Assembly: GCA_023382675.1 (NCBI GenBank)
Contig: JAHDWN010000002.1
Span: 27,340 to 91,339, forward strand
DNA: 64,000 nucleotides
Reading direction: 5' to 3'
Origin: Anaerolineae bacterium
GTDB taxonomy: Bacteria; Chloroflexota; Anaerolineae; Aggregatilineales; Phototrophicaceae
The notes beneath the pieces were generated by a model. The model made no database searches, had not been told where the DNA came from, and saw only the letters and a program-made list of their open reading frames with translations. Each line of letters opens with the position of its first letter. The stretch's first letter is position 1. The translations under genes and the position numbers were made by a program. Below are positions 52,056 through 60,743 of this stretch, piece by piece.

Positions 52056-54041
52056 TTATGGTGTCGCCTTTTCGGCAGCGCGCGGGCCGATAATCATAAC
52101 GTCGCTGGCATTGCACAGCTTCAATACAGGCTGATCGAGCGGTGTGAGCCACTGAGTCCATGTGTCGCCGAAGTGGAAATGGCGGGCATAACTCGGGAAC
52201 TTGCACGTGTAGGGGTGGCGCAGGTATGGCGGGATGAACAGCAGTGGATTCACGATGTACGTGACCTTTTCATGCACTATGCGGATCTCAAAGTGCAAGT
52301 GCGGTTCGCCTTTGCTGCCATCTTTGAAAGTAATATCGCCCGTTTCACCGATGACGGTATCGGCGCTAATGCGGTCGCCTTCTCTAACGGCGATCTTGCG
52401 CAGATGGCCGAAGGTGACGTTGAAGATGCCAATCTGCACGCGCGCGTAGCCGGGGTTGTAGACTTTCCCGCTGTCGTCAACTTTGCGAACAATGCCATCG
52501 CTCAACCCCGCGAAGATTGTCGTTCCAACGGCCCGCACGCCGAAATCAATCCCGCCATGAAGCCCCTGGCAGTAATCATACATAGCGCGCGCCGCACGGC
52601 TTTTCCGCGCTTGCAGCCCAAAAGCGAACTGCGTATTGCCGAAATACTGCGTCCACGTCTGATCGTCCAGCGCTATCGGCAGCCGGCTGAGCAGCGGCGG
52701 CATCGGCAGCAGTGTGCCATCGGGCAGCATCAGTTCCGGGTTGTCGTGGCGCTTAGCCAGGTCCAGACTTTCTTCGACGATCCAGACCTGCGGCTTCTTC
52801 CCCAACCAGCCCTCGGCTGACCAGCCCTGGTCGTGGCGACGCCAGACAATCCGACCGTCATTGAACGGTTCAGCATCGGCAAAAAAGCGATCGTTCAGCT
52901 CGAACTGGCCGATTGCATATTTCTGGGCGGTATTGTGTTCGCTGCGGATCGTAATCGGCGGATCGACGACGACAAACAGCTTTTGCCGCTGCCCGGGGGT
53001 TCCTCTCAGTTTCGATCTATCGCGTGGACGCGCAACATCGCTGCGGCGCGGCACCAACGCTGCACCAGGGGGCGGCGCGAAGGCTGTGACCTCGGTGGCA
53101 ATAGCGTCGAAATCGTTATGCTTGCGTGCCCACGACCGCGAATCGCTGATGCCCATGTCGTCAGGTGAACAATTGTAGGCCCAAACCAGTGCTGCTGCCG
53201 CGCCCTTCTGCCGCCAGTCCGTCATTTCGTCGCGGATGTACCTGGCGCGGTCGAGATCTTTGGATTTCGCGGCGTCGCGATCAGCGCCGAACTCGCCGAC
53301 ATAAAACGGCTTGTTCAGCCGCTGTGCAATCACGATTTCGGTCACGGCGCGCTGCTTCTCATCATCATGATGGTAGTAGTGGATCGAGACCGCATCCAGC
53401 GTCGGCAAGCCGTACAGCCGCAGCCCATATTGCAGCGGGTCTTCCGCTGTGACGTGAACCGTATTGACCAACCCGGTCGAGACTAACTGGCCGGGCGCAA
53501 TCTCCTTGATCGCGCTGCTGGCGTCGCGCGCAAATTTGATGAACGCCTCGCTCTCATCCGCCGACGGCGCGCGCCCCTGGTGCAGATTCGGTTCGTTGAC
53601 GAGTTCCCACATCAGGACGGCGTCATGATCCTTGAATGCCTGCACCAGCTTGCGAATGTGGGGGATGTAGGCTTTCTTGTACTCGCCAGTGACGAAATAG
53701 TCCGGCCTCAGGTGTCCGTTGTCCCACGAACCATGCGCACTGTCTTCGCCCGGCACACACCAGTTCGAAAACAGCGAATCGTTCAGGCAAATGATCGCGT
53801 GCATCTCGTACGTCGCCAACAGATCGAGCGCACGCCGCACGTGATCGATGCAGATGTCTGTGGTCATGCCCTCGCTGCGATTACTCGCGAAAAAGCGGAC
53901 GCAGCGAACGCCCAACGGCTTGAGGTTGTCGAGCTGCGTCTTTTGCAGGTCTTGGGTTGTACCATCATTCTGAAATTTGCCAGAGCCGAAATAGGCGAAC
54001 TCGCGCATGTTGACGCCGGTTCGCCATACCAAGCTGACCAT
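52056..54041 (-). CDS. Fusion of GH5-like glycosidase, SH3-like region and M23 peptidase
   Basis: 661 aa. Residues about 10-320 form a clan-A TIM barrel with acid/base Glu150 (WELVNEPNLH) and nucleophile Glu250 (FYVGEFGAD). Residues about 355-425 look SH3b-like. Residues about 490-600 form a LytM/M23 endopeptidase with HGGIDFG (His495, Asp499), FGHL (His546) and HLHFE (His581, His583). A final about 60 residues follow. There is no N-terminal signal peptide or membrane helix. It is divergent from the GH25 fusion at 54253, which has the same glycosidase-SH3-peptidoglycan hydrolase order. It would cut a glycan with one module and peptidoglycan cross-bridges with the other. Its export route is unclear. 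Confidence 0.82.
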   Translation of the reverse strand: MVSLVWRTGVNMREFAYFGSGKFQNDGTTQDLQKTQLDNLKPLGVRCVRFFASNRSEGMTTDICIDHVRRALDLLATYEMHAIICLNDSLFSNWCVPGEDSAHGSWDNGHLRPDYFVTGEYKKAYIPHIRKLVQAFKDHDAVLMWELVNEPNLHQGRAPSADESEAFIKFARDASSAIKEIAPGQLVSTGLVNTVHVTAEDPLQYGLRLYGLPTLDAVSIHYYHHDDEKQRAVTEIVIAQRLNKPFYVGEFGADRDAAKSKDLDRARYIRDEMTDWRQKGAAAALVWAYNCSPDDMGISDSRSWARKHNDFDAIATEVTAFAPPPGAALVPRRSDVARPRDRSKLRGTPGQRQKLFVVVDPPITIRSEHNTAQKYAIGQFELNDRFFADAEPFNDGRIVWRRHDQGWSAEGWLGKKPQVWIVEESLDLAKRHDNPELMLPDGTLLPMPPLLSRLPIALDDQTWTQYFGNTQFAFGLQARKSRAARAMYDYCQGLHGGIDFGVRAVGTTIFAGLSDGIVRKVDDSGKVYNPGYARVQIGIFNVTFGHLRKIAVREGDRISADTVIGETGDITFKDGSKGEPHLHFEIRIVHEKVTYIVNPLLFIPPYLRHPYTCKFPSYARHFHFGDTWTQWLTPLDQPVLKLCNASDVMIIGPRAAEKATP

Positions 54042-54252
54042 GGTGTCATCCTTTCGGATCGACTAGTCGCCCCTCACCCACAATAACGACGGCTGGGTGC
54101 GAAGAGGAAAGGCGGTGCAGTTAGGCGGACCTGCGAGATTTGGAAAGCGCGGTGAGTTGACTATAATGCTGTAATATTGTAATTGACAAATCTTAAAATA
54201 TTTCAGCGGATGATGCGAACTTTGCCCTGATTTGCGCGATTGGAGCAAGCCC

Positions 54253-56424
54253 GTGGCACGTCTGATGGGAATCAATGTCCTCGCTGATGGCAATCCGTCC
54301 GTCAATGAAGACGAGATGAAGCAATATCTCGCCCGCCTGCGCCCTTACGCCGCGGTCATCATGGACAGCATCAAGATGTACGAGCAAACACTGGCCAGCG
54401 GGAGCGTGACACTGCCCATCTTCCGGCGCTACGACCGTAACGACGCCAAGTGGCACGAGGTCATGACGCCGCAGGAATGGATCGAACAGCACAAAGAGTA
54501 TTTTCTTGATGGGGCAATTATTCAGGTTTACAACGAACCGGGTGGCTATCAGGATTTGAAGCCGCTGGCACAATGGAGCGCGCAACTGCTTGACCTCGCG
54601 CCCGCCAATGTGCGCTTCGTGCTGCCGAACTTCGCGGTCGGCAACCCGGACATCAACCGGGTCAAGAATGGGGAGCTGGACGAGCTGTTCAAAGCACTGG
54701 CAAAGCACAAGCGTCATTTCCTCGGCGTCCACGAATACTTCCTCAGCGATCCACTCAAAGAAACTCCGGATTCGGATCGATCCGATGATCCGTTGATCGG
54801 ACGCTACCGGGTTTATTACCGCCGTTTCGAGGCGCTGGGGCTGGAACGTCCGCAGATCATTGTCACCGAGCATGGGCGTGACAAAGGCGGCGGACGCGGG
54901 CCTGACGGGGATGGCTGGTCAGGGCAAATGGACCAAGCACAATACATTCAGCATTTGCAGAACGCGATGCAGACCGTCTACAGCCCAGACAACGTGCCGG
55001 TCTGCATCTTCTGTTATGGGCGCGGCTTCAGCGACGACTGGATGACGTTCGACATTCGCAGCGCCACGAAAGTCCTGGATAGCATCATCGCGCTGAATGA
55101 GACGCTGGGCGACAGTTTCGGCAGCTTCGGCGTACTCTCTCCGCCAGCAGCGCCGCCCCCGCCGCCACCCGCAGCCCCACCGCCATCCGCTCCGCCGAAG
55201 CGCCCGGTGTGGCAGCCACAGCCGATCAACCCTGCCGGGCGCAAAGCTTACGTCGGCAGGGTCAGTGCCGTCGATGGGCATTGGACGCAGGTCTACGCCG
55301 AACCGACCACGACGGCGCAAGATGTGGGCGATCTGATGCTCGGTCAGCGCTTGATCTATTACCCCGACGACGCCCGCCAGGGCTTCGTAAATGTCGAGTA
55401 TGATGGAATCTCCGGCTGGGTGCAGATTGAACCTGCACACGTTCAGTTTGAAGGGGAGGTTTTCATCATGCCGACTTCACCACCGCCTGTAACTGGTGGC
55501 ACACCACATGATCCAGGTGAAGGTATGTCCCGCCAGGCGCTGCTCGATCTTGCAGCGCATTATGACGAACTCGCACAGCAAGCCGATGCCGTGGTTGCGC
55601 AGTTCAGCGCACTTGCCACCAAGTATCATGGGCTTGCCGACGAGTACAAAGCTGCCGCTGCCCACGCAACCGATGCTGTCCAGCCATCCCCACCGACAGT
55701 CCTGCCGCCGCCCGTGACCATCTCGCCGCCTCCGCTTAGCCCCGTGACGCCGCCAGTGCCGCCACCTCCGCCACCTCCGCCTGCGGAGGGTGGTTACATC
55801 AACGTCATCATCGACCTCTCTCATCACAATCGGGTCACGAGCTTCGCTGACGTCAAGGCCGATGGCATTCTCGGCATCATTCATAAGGCCACGCAAGCGA
55901 CGACCCACGTCGACTCGTGGTACAGCCGCCGGCGTGACAACGCCAGGCCACATGGCTTCCTGTGGGGTGCGTATCACTTCGGCGTCGGGGGCGATGTCAG
56001 CGGACAGGTCAATCACTTCCTTCAAGTCGTGCAGCCCGACGCGCAAACGCTGCTTGTGCTTGACTGGGAACGAAACCCCATCGAAGGGCAAACGACGATG
56101 AATCGCGCCGAAGCGGAGGACTTCGTTCGGCAAATTCATGACCGCACCGGGCGCTATCCCGTCCTATATTCGCGAGCAAACTTCATCCACCAACACGTAG
56201 GCAACGACGCAACGATTTTGTCACAATGCCCACTGTGGATCGCCCATTGGAGCGATGAGCCAGCACTGCCGCCGCAGTGGTCGAAGATCCACATCTGGCA
56301 ATACACGGGCGATGGTAAAGGGCCGGAGCCGCATACAGTCAATGGTGTGACCGGCGCGATCGACCGCGATAAATTCAACGGTACTGTGGAGGATCTGCGC
56401 AAGTTCTGGGGCGTCACGTCCTGA
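54253..56424 (+). CDS. Fusion of TIM-barrel glycosidase-like domain, SH3b, coiled coil and GH25 lysozyme
   Basis: 723 aa from a GTG at 54253 with GGAG 8 nt upstream. A TTG 21 nt earlier is less likely. Residues 1-290 form a clan-A-like barrel with VYNEPGG (Glu95) and IVTEHGRD (Glu206). A Pro-rich linker leads to an SH3b domain (about 331-398), an Ala-rich coiled-coil segment (about 425-473), a second Pro-rich linker, and a GH25 lysozyme (about 514-718: IIDLSHHN, LLVLDWERNP with the catalytic acidic pair, IHIWQYTG). No signal peptide. GH25 cleaves MurNAc-GlcNAc bonds. The divergent partner carries the M23 endopeptidase. Confidence 0.82.
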   Translation: MARLMGINVLADGNPSVNEDEMKQYLARLRPYAAVIMDSIKMYEQTLASGSVTLPIFRRYDRNDAKWHEVMTPQEWIEQHKEYFLDGAIIQVYNEPGGYQDLKPLAQWSAQLLDLAPANVRFVLPNFAVGNPDINRVKNGELDELFKALAKHKRHFLGVHEYFLSDPLKETPDSDRSDDPLIGRYRVYYRRFEALGLERPQIIVTEHGRDKGGGRGPDGDGWSGQMDQAQYIQHLQNAMQTVYSPDNVPVCIFCYGRGFSDDWMTFDIRSATKVLDSIIALNETLGDSFGSFGVLSPPAAPPPPPPAAPPPSAPPKRPVWQPQPINPAGRKAYVGRVSAVDGHWTQVYAEPTTTAQDVGDLMLGQRLIYYPDDARQGFVNVEYDGISGWVQIEPAHVQFEGEVFIMPTSPPPVTGGTPHDPGEGMSRQALLDLAAHYDELAQQADAVVAQFSALATKYHGLADEYKAAAAHATDAVQPSPPTVLPPPVTISPPPLSPVTPPVPPPPPPPPAEGGYINVIIDLSHHNRVTSFADVKADGILGIIHKATQATTHVDSWYSRRRDNARPHGFLWGAYHFGVGGDVSGQVNHFLQVVQPDAQTLLVLDWERNPIEGQTTMNRAEAEDFVRQIHDRTGRYPVLYSRANFIHQHVGNDATILSQCPLWIAHWSDEPALPPQWSKIHIWQYTGDGKGPEPHTVNGVTGAIDRDKFNGTVEDLRKFWGVTS

Positions 56425-56460
56425 CGCCTACAGCGGATGCAACCGCGCCAACCTTTCTAC

Positions 56461-56503
56461 CCCCCATCGTGATATATAGGATGTGAGACTCACACGATGG
56501 GGG
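56461..56503. promoter_or_regulatory. Perfect 11-bp inverted repeat enclosing the sigma-factor start codon
   Basis: CCCCCATCGTG (56461-56471) and CACGATGGGGG (56493-56503) are exact complements. The loop contains a smaller perfect dyad TGTGA-GAC-TCACA (56482-56494). The 3' arm includes the ATG at 56497 and a G-rich ribosome-binding-like run. As RNA it would hide the start, as DNA it would be a palindromic operator. It may also act as a transcription stop for the GH25 gene, although no T-tract follows. Confidence 0.6.
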
Positions 56504-57087
56504 TGAGATTGGACGATCGACAGGCAATCACCCGACTCAAACGCGGCGACATCGGCGGTTTGGCTGCCCTGGTTGAGCGCTACCAGGTGCGCGCAGGCCG
56601 CGCCGCCTACCTGATCACACAGGATCGGCTGCAAGCGGAAGATGTCGTTCAGGCCGCATTTCTGCGTGCCTACCGCAGCATCGACGGTTTCGATCCACGC
56701 CGCCCATTTCAGCCCTGGTTCATGCGGATCGTCGTCAATCAGGCCCTGCAAACGATGCAGCGCGCCCGGCGCGAGCTGTCGCTCGATGGCGTGCGCGACG
56801 CGGCTGACGGCGACCTGAAGACCCTGGCCGACCTGCTCTACGACCCGGCTCCGCCGCCTGATGCCGCCGTCGAACAGGCGGAACTCAAAGATCAGGTGCG
56901 CCAGGCGCTCACGGCGCTCGCGCCGGAAGAGCGCGCGGCCATCGTCATGCGTTATTACCTGGATTTCAGCGAACGCGAAATCGCAGAAGCGCTTGACCGG
57001 CCCGCAGGCACAGTCAAATGGCGGCTACATGAAGCACGTAAGCAGTTGCGCGTCCTGCTCGGCGATACCGAAGCAGGAAGGGGGTGA
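56497..57087 (+). CDS. ECF-type RNA polymerase sigma factor
   Basis: 196 aa. Sigma region 2 (residues about 15-85: GGLAALVERYQVRAGRAAYLITQDRLQAEDVVQAAFLRAYRSID) and region 4 (about 130-190: ALTALAPEERAAIVMRYYLDFSEREIAEALDRPAGTVKWRLHEARKQLR). The start is uncertain: ATG 56497 lies in a stem, and GTG 56503 or TTG 56509 are alternatives. Three bp separate it from the membrane protein gene that follows, the usual place for an anti-sigma factor. Confidence 0.9.
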   Translation: MGVRLDDRQAITRLKRGDIGGLAALVERYQVRAGRAAYLITQDRLQAEDVVQAAFLRAYRSIDGFDPRRPFQPWFMRIVVNQALQTMQRARRELSLDGVRDAADGDLKTLADLLYDPAPPPDAAVEQAELKDQVRQALTALAPEERAAIVMRYYLDFSEREIAEALDRPAGTVKWRLHEARKQLRVLLGDTEAGRG

Positions 57088-57090
57088 GCC

Positions 57091-58323
57091 GTGGACGAAA
57101 AACAGCTCAAACAACTCCTGGAAGAAATTGCATATGAGGAGATACCGGACGACATGAATGTCTGGCATGAAATTCGCCAACAGGTGGAAACGACCAACCC
57201 GCGCGCCATGCGCCGTGGTTTCCGCCTCGTGCGCATCGGTTTGCTGGCGGCGCTGCTCGCGCTCGCCACCGCGGCAGCCTATGCCGTTTATCAGGGCTTG
57301 ATCGGCAGTGATCCCGGTCTGGATGCCGTCAATCAGGCCAATCTCGTCACGACCATCGAAGAGACGCAGGCCATCGGCGGCGACTACAACTGGTCAGTGA
57401 CGCTGCACTATGCCTACGCTGATGCCAACCGCATCACCATCGGCTACACCGTCACCGGTGAAGCGCCGGCGGGGGAACAGCTCCGCCCCTTCACCAATCC
57501 ACTGCTCAAAGACAGCAGCGGGCGTGAATACACCTGGCTGCCGGTCGGCGGCGGGGGCGGTGGTGGCGGTGGCGGTGGCGGTGGCGGCGGTGACAGCGGC
57601 AGCGCACAGGAAATGATGGTTTCATTCGAGCACAACACTGGCGCAAGCTTCGACGCCTCGATCATCGATGATGCGCCGGAAGCGCTCGACCTGACGCTGA
57701 CGATCCAGCTTGCGTACGCCAACGACGCGGCGCGCGCAGCCTATGGCCCGAACGTCATGCTCCCGGCAGGTGAGGCGAGCTTCGATTTCAGCGTGCCGTT
57801 CATCGCCGGGCACAGCTACGCCGGGCCGCAGACCGCCAGCGCCAGCGAGATTGAGATGACGCTGGAAAACGTCGTCGTCGCGCCCTCACTGACACGCCTG
57901 GATCTGTGTTTTGCCGCGCCACCGTCGGAGAATGGGCGTCCCTGGAATGCCTTTGTCAACGTGACCGTAGATGACGCGATGGTGGTCGAGGACTTCCAAC
58001 TGCTGCCGCCGATTGTGCCCGACCCGGACAGCGACTGCCAGCAGTACATCATGCCGCTCTCGCTAGTCGATTACGTCGAATCCGGCGAATGGGTGTTGAG
58101 CGTCATCGCGCTGCGTGTGCCCGACACGGAGAATCCGGACACGGTTGTCGAGCGGATGCGCGACGAAGTTGGTATCGACATCACACCGCTCGAAACAGGT
58201 GGCTACATGTTCAACAGCCCCCCGCCGGACATGGCCGAGGCCAACGCGGCGCTGGCACGCATCCTCGCCGAGGAGCAGCAAAGCATCAACGTCCCCTGGG
58301 TCTTCCGCTGGCGTTTTGAATAG
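57091..58323 (+). CDS. Membrane-anchored putative anti-sigma factor with a 15-glycine run
   Basis: 410 aa from GTG 57091 (AAGGGGGTGAG upstream). A cytoplasmic N-terminus of about 45 residues (DEKQLKQLLEEIAYEEIPDD) is followed by one membrane helix (VRIGLLAALLALATAAAYAVY), then a large external domain resembling DUF4179-type sigma-associated proteins. Residues 153-167 are 15 consecutive glycines, probably a flexible hinge. The Zn-binding HxxxCxxC motif of classical ECF anti-sigma factors is absent. Anti-sigma function is inferred from gene order and topology. Confidence 0.7.
   Translation: MDEKQLKQLLEEIAYEEIPDDMNVWHEIRQQVETTNPRAMRRGFRLVRIGLLAALLALATAAAYAVYQGLIGSDPGLDAVNQANLVTTIEETQAIGGDYNWSVTLHYAYADANRITIGYTVTGEAPAGEQLRPFTNPLLKDSSGREYTWLPVGGGGGGGGGGGGGGGDSGSAQEMMVSFEHNTGASFDASIIDDAPEALDLTLTIQLAYANDAARAAYGPNVMLPAGEASFDFSVPFIAGHSYAGPQTASASEIEMTLENVVVAPSLTRLDLCFAAPPSENGRPWNAFVNVTVDDAMVVEDFQLLPPIVPDPDSDCQQYIMPLSLVDYVESGEWVLSVIALRVPDTENPDTVVERMRDEVGIDITPLETGGYMFNSPPPDMAEANAALARILAEEQQSINVPWVFRWRFE
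57547..57591 (+). repeat. GGN-repeat coding a 15-glycine tract
   Basis: Fifteen glycine codons in a row (mostly GGC/GGT) inside the extracytoplasmic domain of the putative anti-sigma factor. It is prone to slippage, so length variation between strains would be expected. Confidence 0.9.
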
Positions 58324-58334
58324 CGTTTAGCCTA

Positions 58335-58364
58335 CTGGAGAGGCGGGGCGTCTCGCCTCTCCAG
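58335..58364 (+). terminator. Hairpin after the sigma/anti-sigma operon
   Basis: CTGGAGAGGCG / CGCCTCTCCAG, 11-bp stem with an 8-nt loop, starting 11 bp after the stop. There is no T-tract, so termination would be inefficient or Rho-assisted. It may be one of the dispersed hairpins. Confidence 0.45.
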
Positions 58365-58447
58365 GCAGCGGTGTTCGCTGTTCGCCAGCCGCAGCCCGGC
58401 TCGCTACAATAGGGCGAAATTGATCACGCCTTCAAAGCGAGCATTCC

Positions 58448-59488
58448 ATGGACTTCGATCCGACCGAACATCCGCACCGACGGTTGAATTTGCTGACTGG
58501 CGAATACGTCCTCGTTTCGCCCCACCGTAACAAGCGCCCCTGGCAGGGACAGGTCGAGCGCGCGCCGCAAACCGAGCGCCCGGCGCATGATCCGAACTGC
58601 TATCTCTGTCCCGGTAACACGCGCGCGGGCAATGCCCAGAATCCCGATTACGACGGCACGTTCGTCTTCACCAACGACTTCGCTGCGCTGCTGCCGGATA
58701 CGCCGCGGTTTCACAGCAAGCCTGGCTCGGTCTTCCAAACCGAGGGCGTCCAGGGCACGAGCCGGGTCGTCTGCTTCTCGCCGCGCCACGATCTGACGCT
58801 CGGCGAAATGGCGCTGGCCGACATCCGCCGCGTGATCGACGTGTGGGCAGAGCAAGTGATCGAGCTGGGCCAGACCTACGATTGGGTGCAGGTGTTCGAG
58901 AATCGCGGCGAGATGATGGGCGCGAGCAACCCGCATCCGCACGGGCAGATCTGGGCGGGCAACTTCCTGCCCAACGAAGCCGCCCGTGAAGATCGCAACC
59001 AGTCGTACTACTTCGACACCTACGGCGACGTGCTGCTACACGAATATGCGCGCCAGGAAGCAGCGAGCGGCGAGCGCACGGTCGTCGAAAACGAGCACTG
59101 GCTGGTCGTCGTCCCGTATTGGGCCGTCTGGCCGTTCGAGACGCTCATGCTGCCGCGTCATCACACCCTGCGCCTGCCCGAGCTCGATGATGCCCAGCGC
59201 GACGCCCTGGCGGACATCCTCAAGCGCCTGCTCACCCACTACGACAACCTGTTCGAGGTTTCGTTCCCCTACTCGATGGGCTGGCACGGCGCGCCGACGA
59301 TGCTCGGCGACTATCGCCACTGGCATCTGCACGCGCATTTCTACCCGCCGCTCCTGCGCTCAGCCACGGTGCGCAAATTCATGGTTGGCTACGAGATGCT
59401 GGCCGAAGCGCAGCGCGATCTCACGCCGGAACAGGCGGCGGAACGGCTGCGCGCGCTGAGTGACACCCACTTCAAACAGCGACGTTGA
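58448..59488 (+). CDS. galT: Galactose-1-phosphate uridylyltransferase
   Basis: 346 aa, standard length. [30 protein letters not shown] (metal site), [22 protein letters not shown] with the nucleophilic His of HPHGQ, and [14 protein letters not shown]. It exchanges UMP between UDP-glucose and Gal-1-P in the Leloir pathway. galK follows one gene downstream. TACAAT at 58405-58410 is a possible -10. Confidence 0.95.
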   Translation: MDFDPTEHPHRRLNLLTGEYVLVSPHRNKRPWQGQVERAPQTERPAHDPNCYLCPGNTRAGNAQNPDYDGTFVFTNDFAALLPDTPRFHSKPGSVFQTEGVQGTSRVVCFSPRHDLTLGEMALADIRRVIDVWAEQVIELGQTYDWVQVFENRGEMMGASNPHPHGQIWAGNFLPNEAAREDRNQSYYFDTYGDVLLHEYARQEAASGERTVVENEHWLVVVPYWAVWPFETLMLPRHHTLRLPELDDAQRDALADILKRLLTHYDNLFEVSFPYSMGWHGAPTMLGDYRHWHLHAHFYPPLLRSATVRKFMVGYEMLAEAQRDLTPEQAAERLRALSDTHFKQRR

Positions 59489-59561
59489 TCGCGCCCGGCA
59501 GTTGGCGGCGAAGGCCGGGAAGGGTATCTTTTGGCGGCGTCCAAAAGCCGGAAGCGAGATC

Positions 59562-60677
59562 ATGCCTGAACTTGCCTTCAACAGCCTGCGCCTGCTGGCC
59601 TTTCTGCTCGGCATCGTCATCGTCGCTAACACGATTATCAGCGCTGTTGAAACCTTCGTCGTTCCGCGCGGCCTCAATGCCTGGATGTCGCGCATGTTCT
59701 ACCGCCTGGCGTTCGCCTATTTCCGCTGGCGTGCCCGGAAAGTCTCGACCTTCGAGGAGCGCGACGCCGTCCTCGTCTACTTCGCGCCGACGGCGCTCCT
59801 GGGACTGGTCGTGTTCTTCCTGGTGACGGCCGCCATCGGCTTTAGCCTGATCTACTGGAGCATCGAACCCCAGACTCTGATCGACGCGGTTCGCCTGAGC
59901 GGCTCGTCGCTGCTGACGCTGGGCTTCGCCACCTCCAGTAACCCACTTACGCTCGTCTTTGAATTCGCCGAGGCGACCATCGGCCTGACCCTGATCGCTG
60001 TCGTCATCGCCTATCTGCCAACGATCTATGGCGCGTTTTCCCGGCGCGAAGTCTCCGTCGCTATGCTCGAAGTCCGCGCCGGCGCGCCCCCGGCGGCCTG
60101 GGAACTGATCGCGCGTTATCACCGTTCGCGCGGGCTGGAAGCCTTATCCGAGATCTGGATCGAGTGGGAGCGCTGGTTTTCCGAACTGGAAGAAACTCAC
60201 ACATCGCTGGCGGCGCTGATTTTCTTCCGCTCGCCCAAAGCCGGCCGCTCCTGGATCACGGCGGCGGGCGTCATCCTCGATGCGGCGGCACTGGTCGATT
60301 CGACCCTGGCGATTCCGCAGGACGTACGCACCCGGCTGTGCATTCGCGCGGGCTTCGTGGCGCTGCGCCACATCTGTGATTTCTTGGGTGTCCGGTACAA
60401 TGCCAGTCCAGAGCCGACCGATCCGATCAGCATCACGCGCGAGGAGTTCCTTGCCGTTTACGATGACATGGCCGCTCAGGGCATCCCGCTCAAGCCTGAC
60501 CGCGAGCAGGCCTGGCACGATTACGCCGGCTGGCGCGTCAATTACGACATGCTCGTGCTGGTGCTGTCCAGTCTGACGATGGCCCCGTATGCGCCCTGGG
60601 TGTCGGATCGTTCGCTGCCCCGCAGACGCAACCGCCTGCTGCGCATCTTCGACAAAACACCGACCAAGCCTGCGTGA
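59562..60677 (+). CDS. Ion-channel-like (Ion_trans_2-type) membrane protein
   Basis: 371 aa from ATG 59562 (GGAAGCGAG upstream). A longer GTG start at 59460 would overlap galT. The N-terminal half has three to four membrane helices, with a pore-loop-like SGSSLLTLGFATSSNP before a long helix (EATIGLTLIAVVIAYLPTIYGAF). This recalls two-helix potassium channels, but the TVGYG selectivity filter is not conserved. The C-terminal half (LEVRAGAPPAAWELIARYHRSRGLEALSEIW) is soluble and helical. It sits between galT and galK. Ion selectivity and any link to galactose are unknown. Confidence 0.6.
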   Translation: MPELAFNSLRLLAFLLGIVIVANTIISAVETFVVPRGLNAWMSRMFYRLAFAYFRWRARKVSTFEERDAVLVYFAPTALLGLVVFFLVTAAIGFSLIYWSIEPQTLIDAVRLSGSSLLTLGFATSSNPLTLVFEFAEATIGLTLIAVVIAYLPTIYGAFSRREVSVAMLEVRAGAPPAAWELIARYHRSRGLEALSEIWIEWERWFSELEETHTSLAALIFFRSPKAGRSWITAAGVILDAAALVDSTLAIPQDVRTRLCIRAGFVALRHICDFLGVRYNASPEPTDPISITREEFLAVYDDMAAQGIPLKPDREQAWHDYAGWRVNYDMLVLVLSSLTMAPYAPWVSDRSLPRRRNRLLRIFDKTPTKPA

Positions 60678-60709
60678 TTTCTTTAAGAGCATGTGCGCTC
60701 TGTCCACGT

Positions 60710-60715
60710 TATAAT
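60710..60715 (+). promoter_or_regulatory. -10 hexamer (TATAAT) before galK
   Basis: Perfect TATAAT 28 bp upstream of the galK start, so galK may have its own promoter in addition to read-through. No clear -35 at 17 bp. Confidence 0.45.
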
Positions 60716-60743
60716 CGTACTTCTCACCTGGAGAGGTAACGCC

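Noticed and set aside
52056-56424. Prophage lysis cassette
   Set aside because: No holin, integrase, structural or packaging genes in the surrounding region. The neighbours are sugar metabolism and sigma-factor genes.
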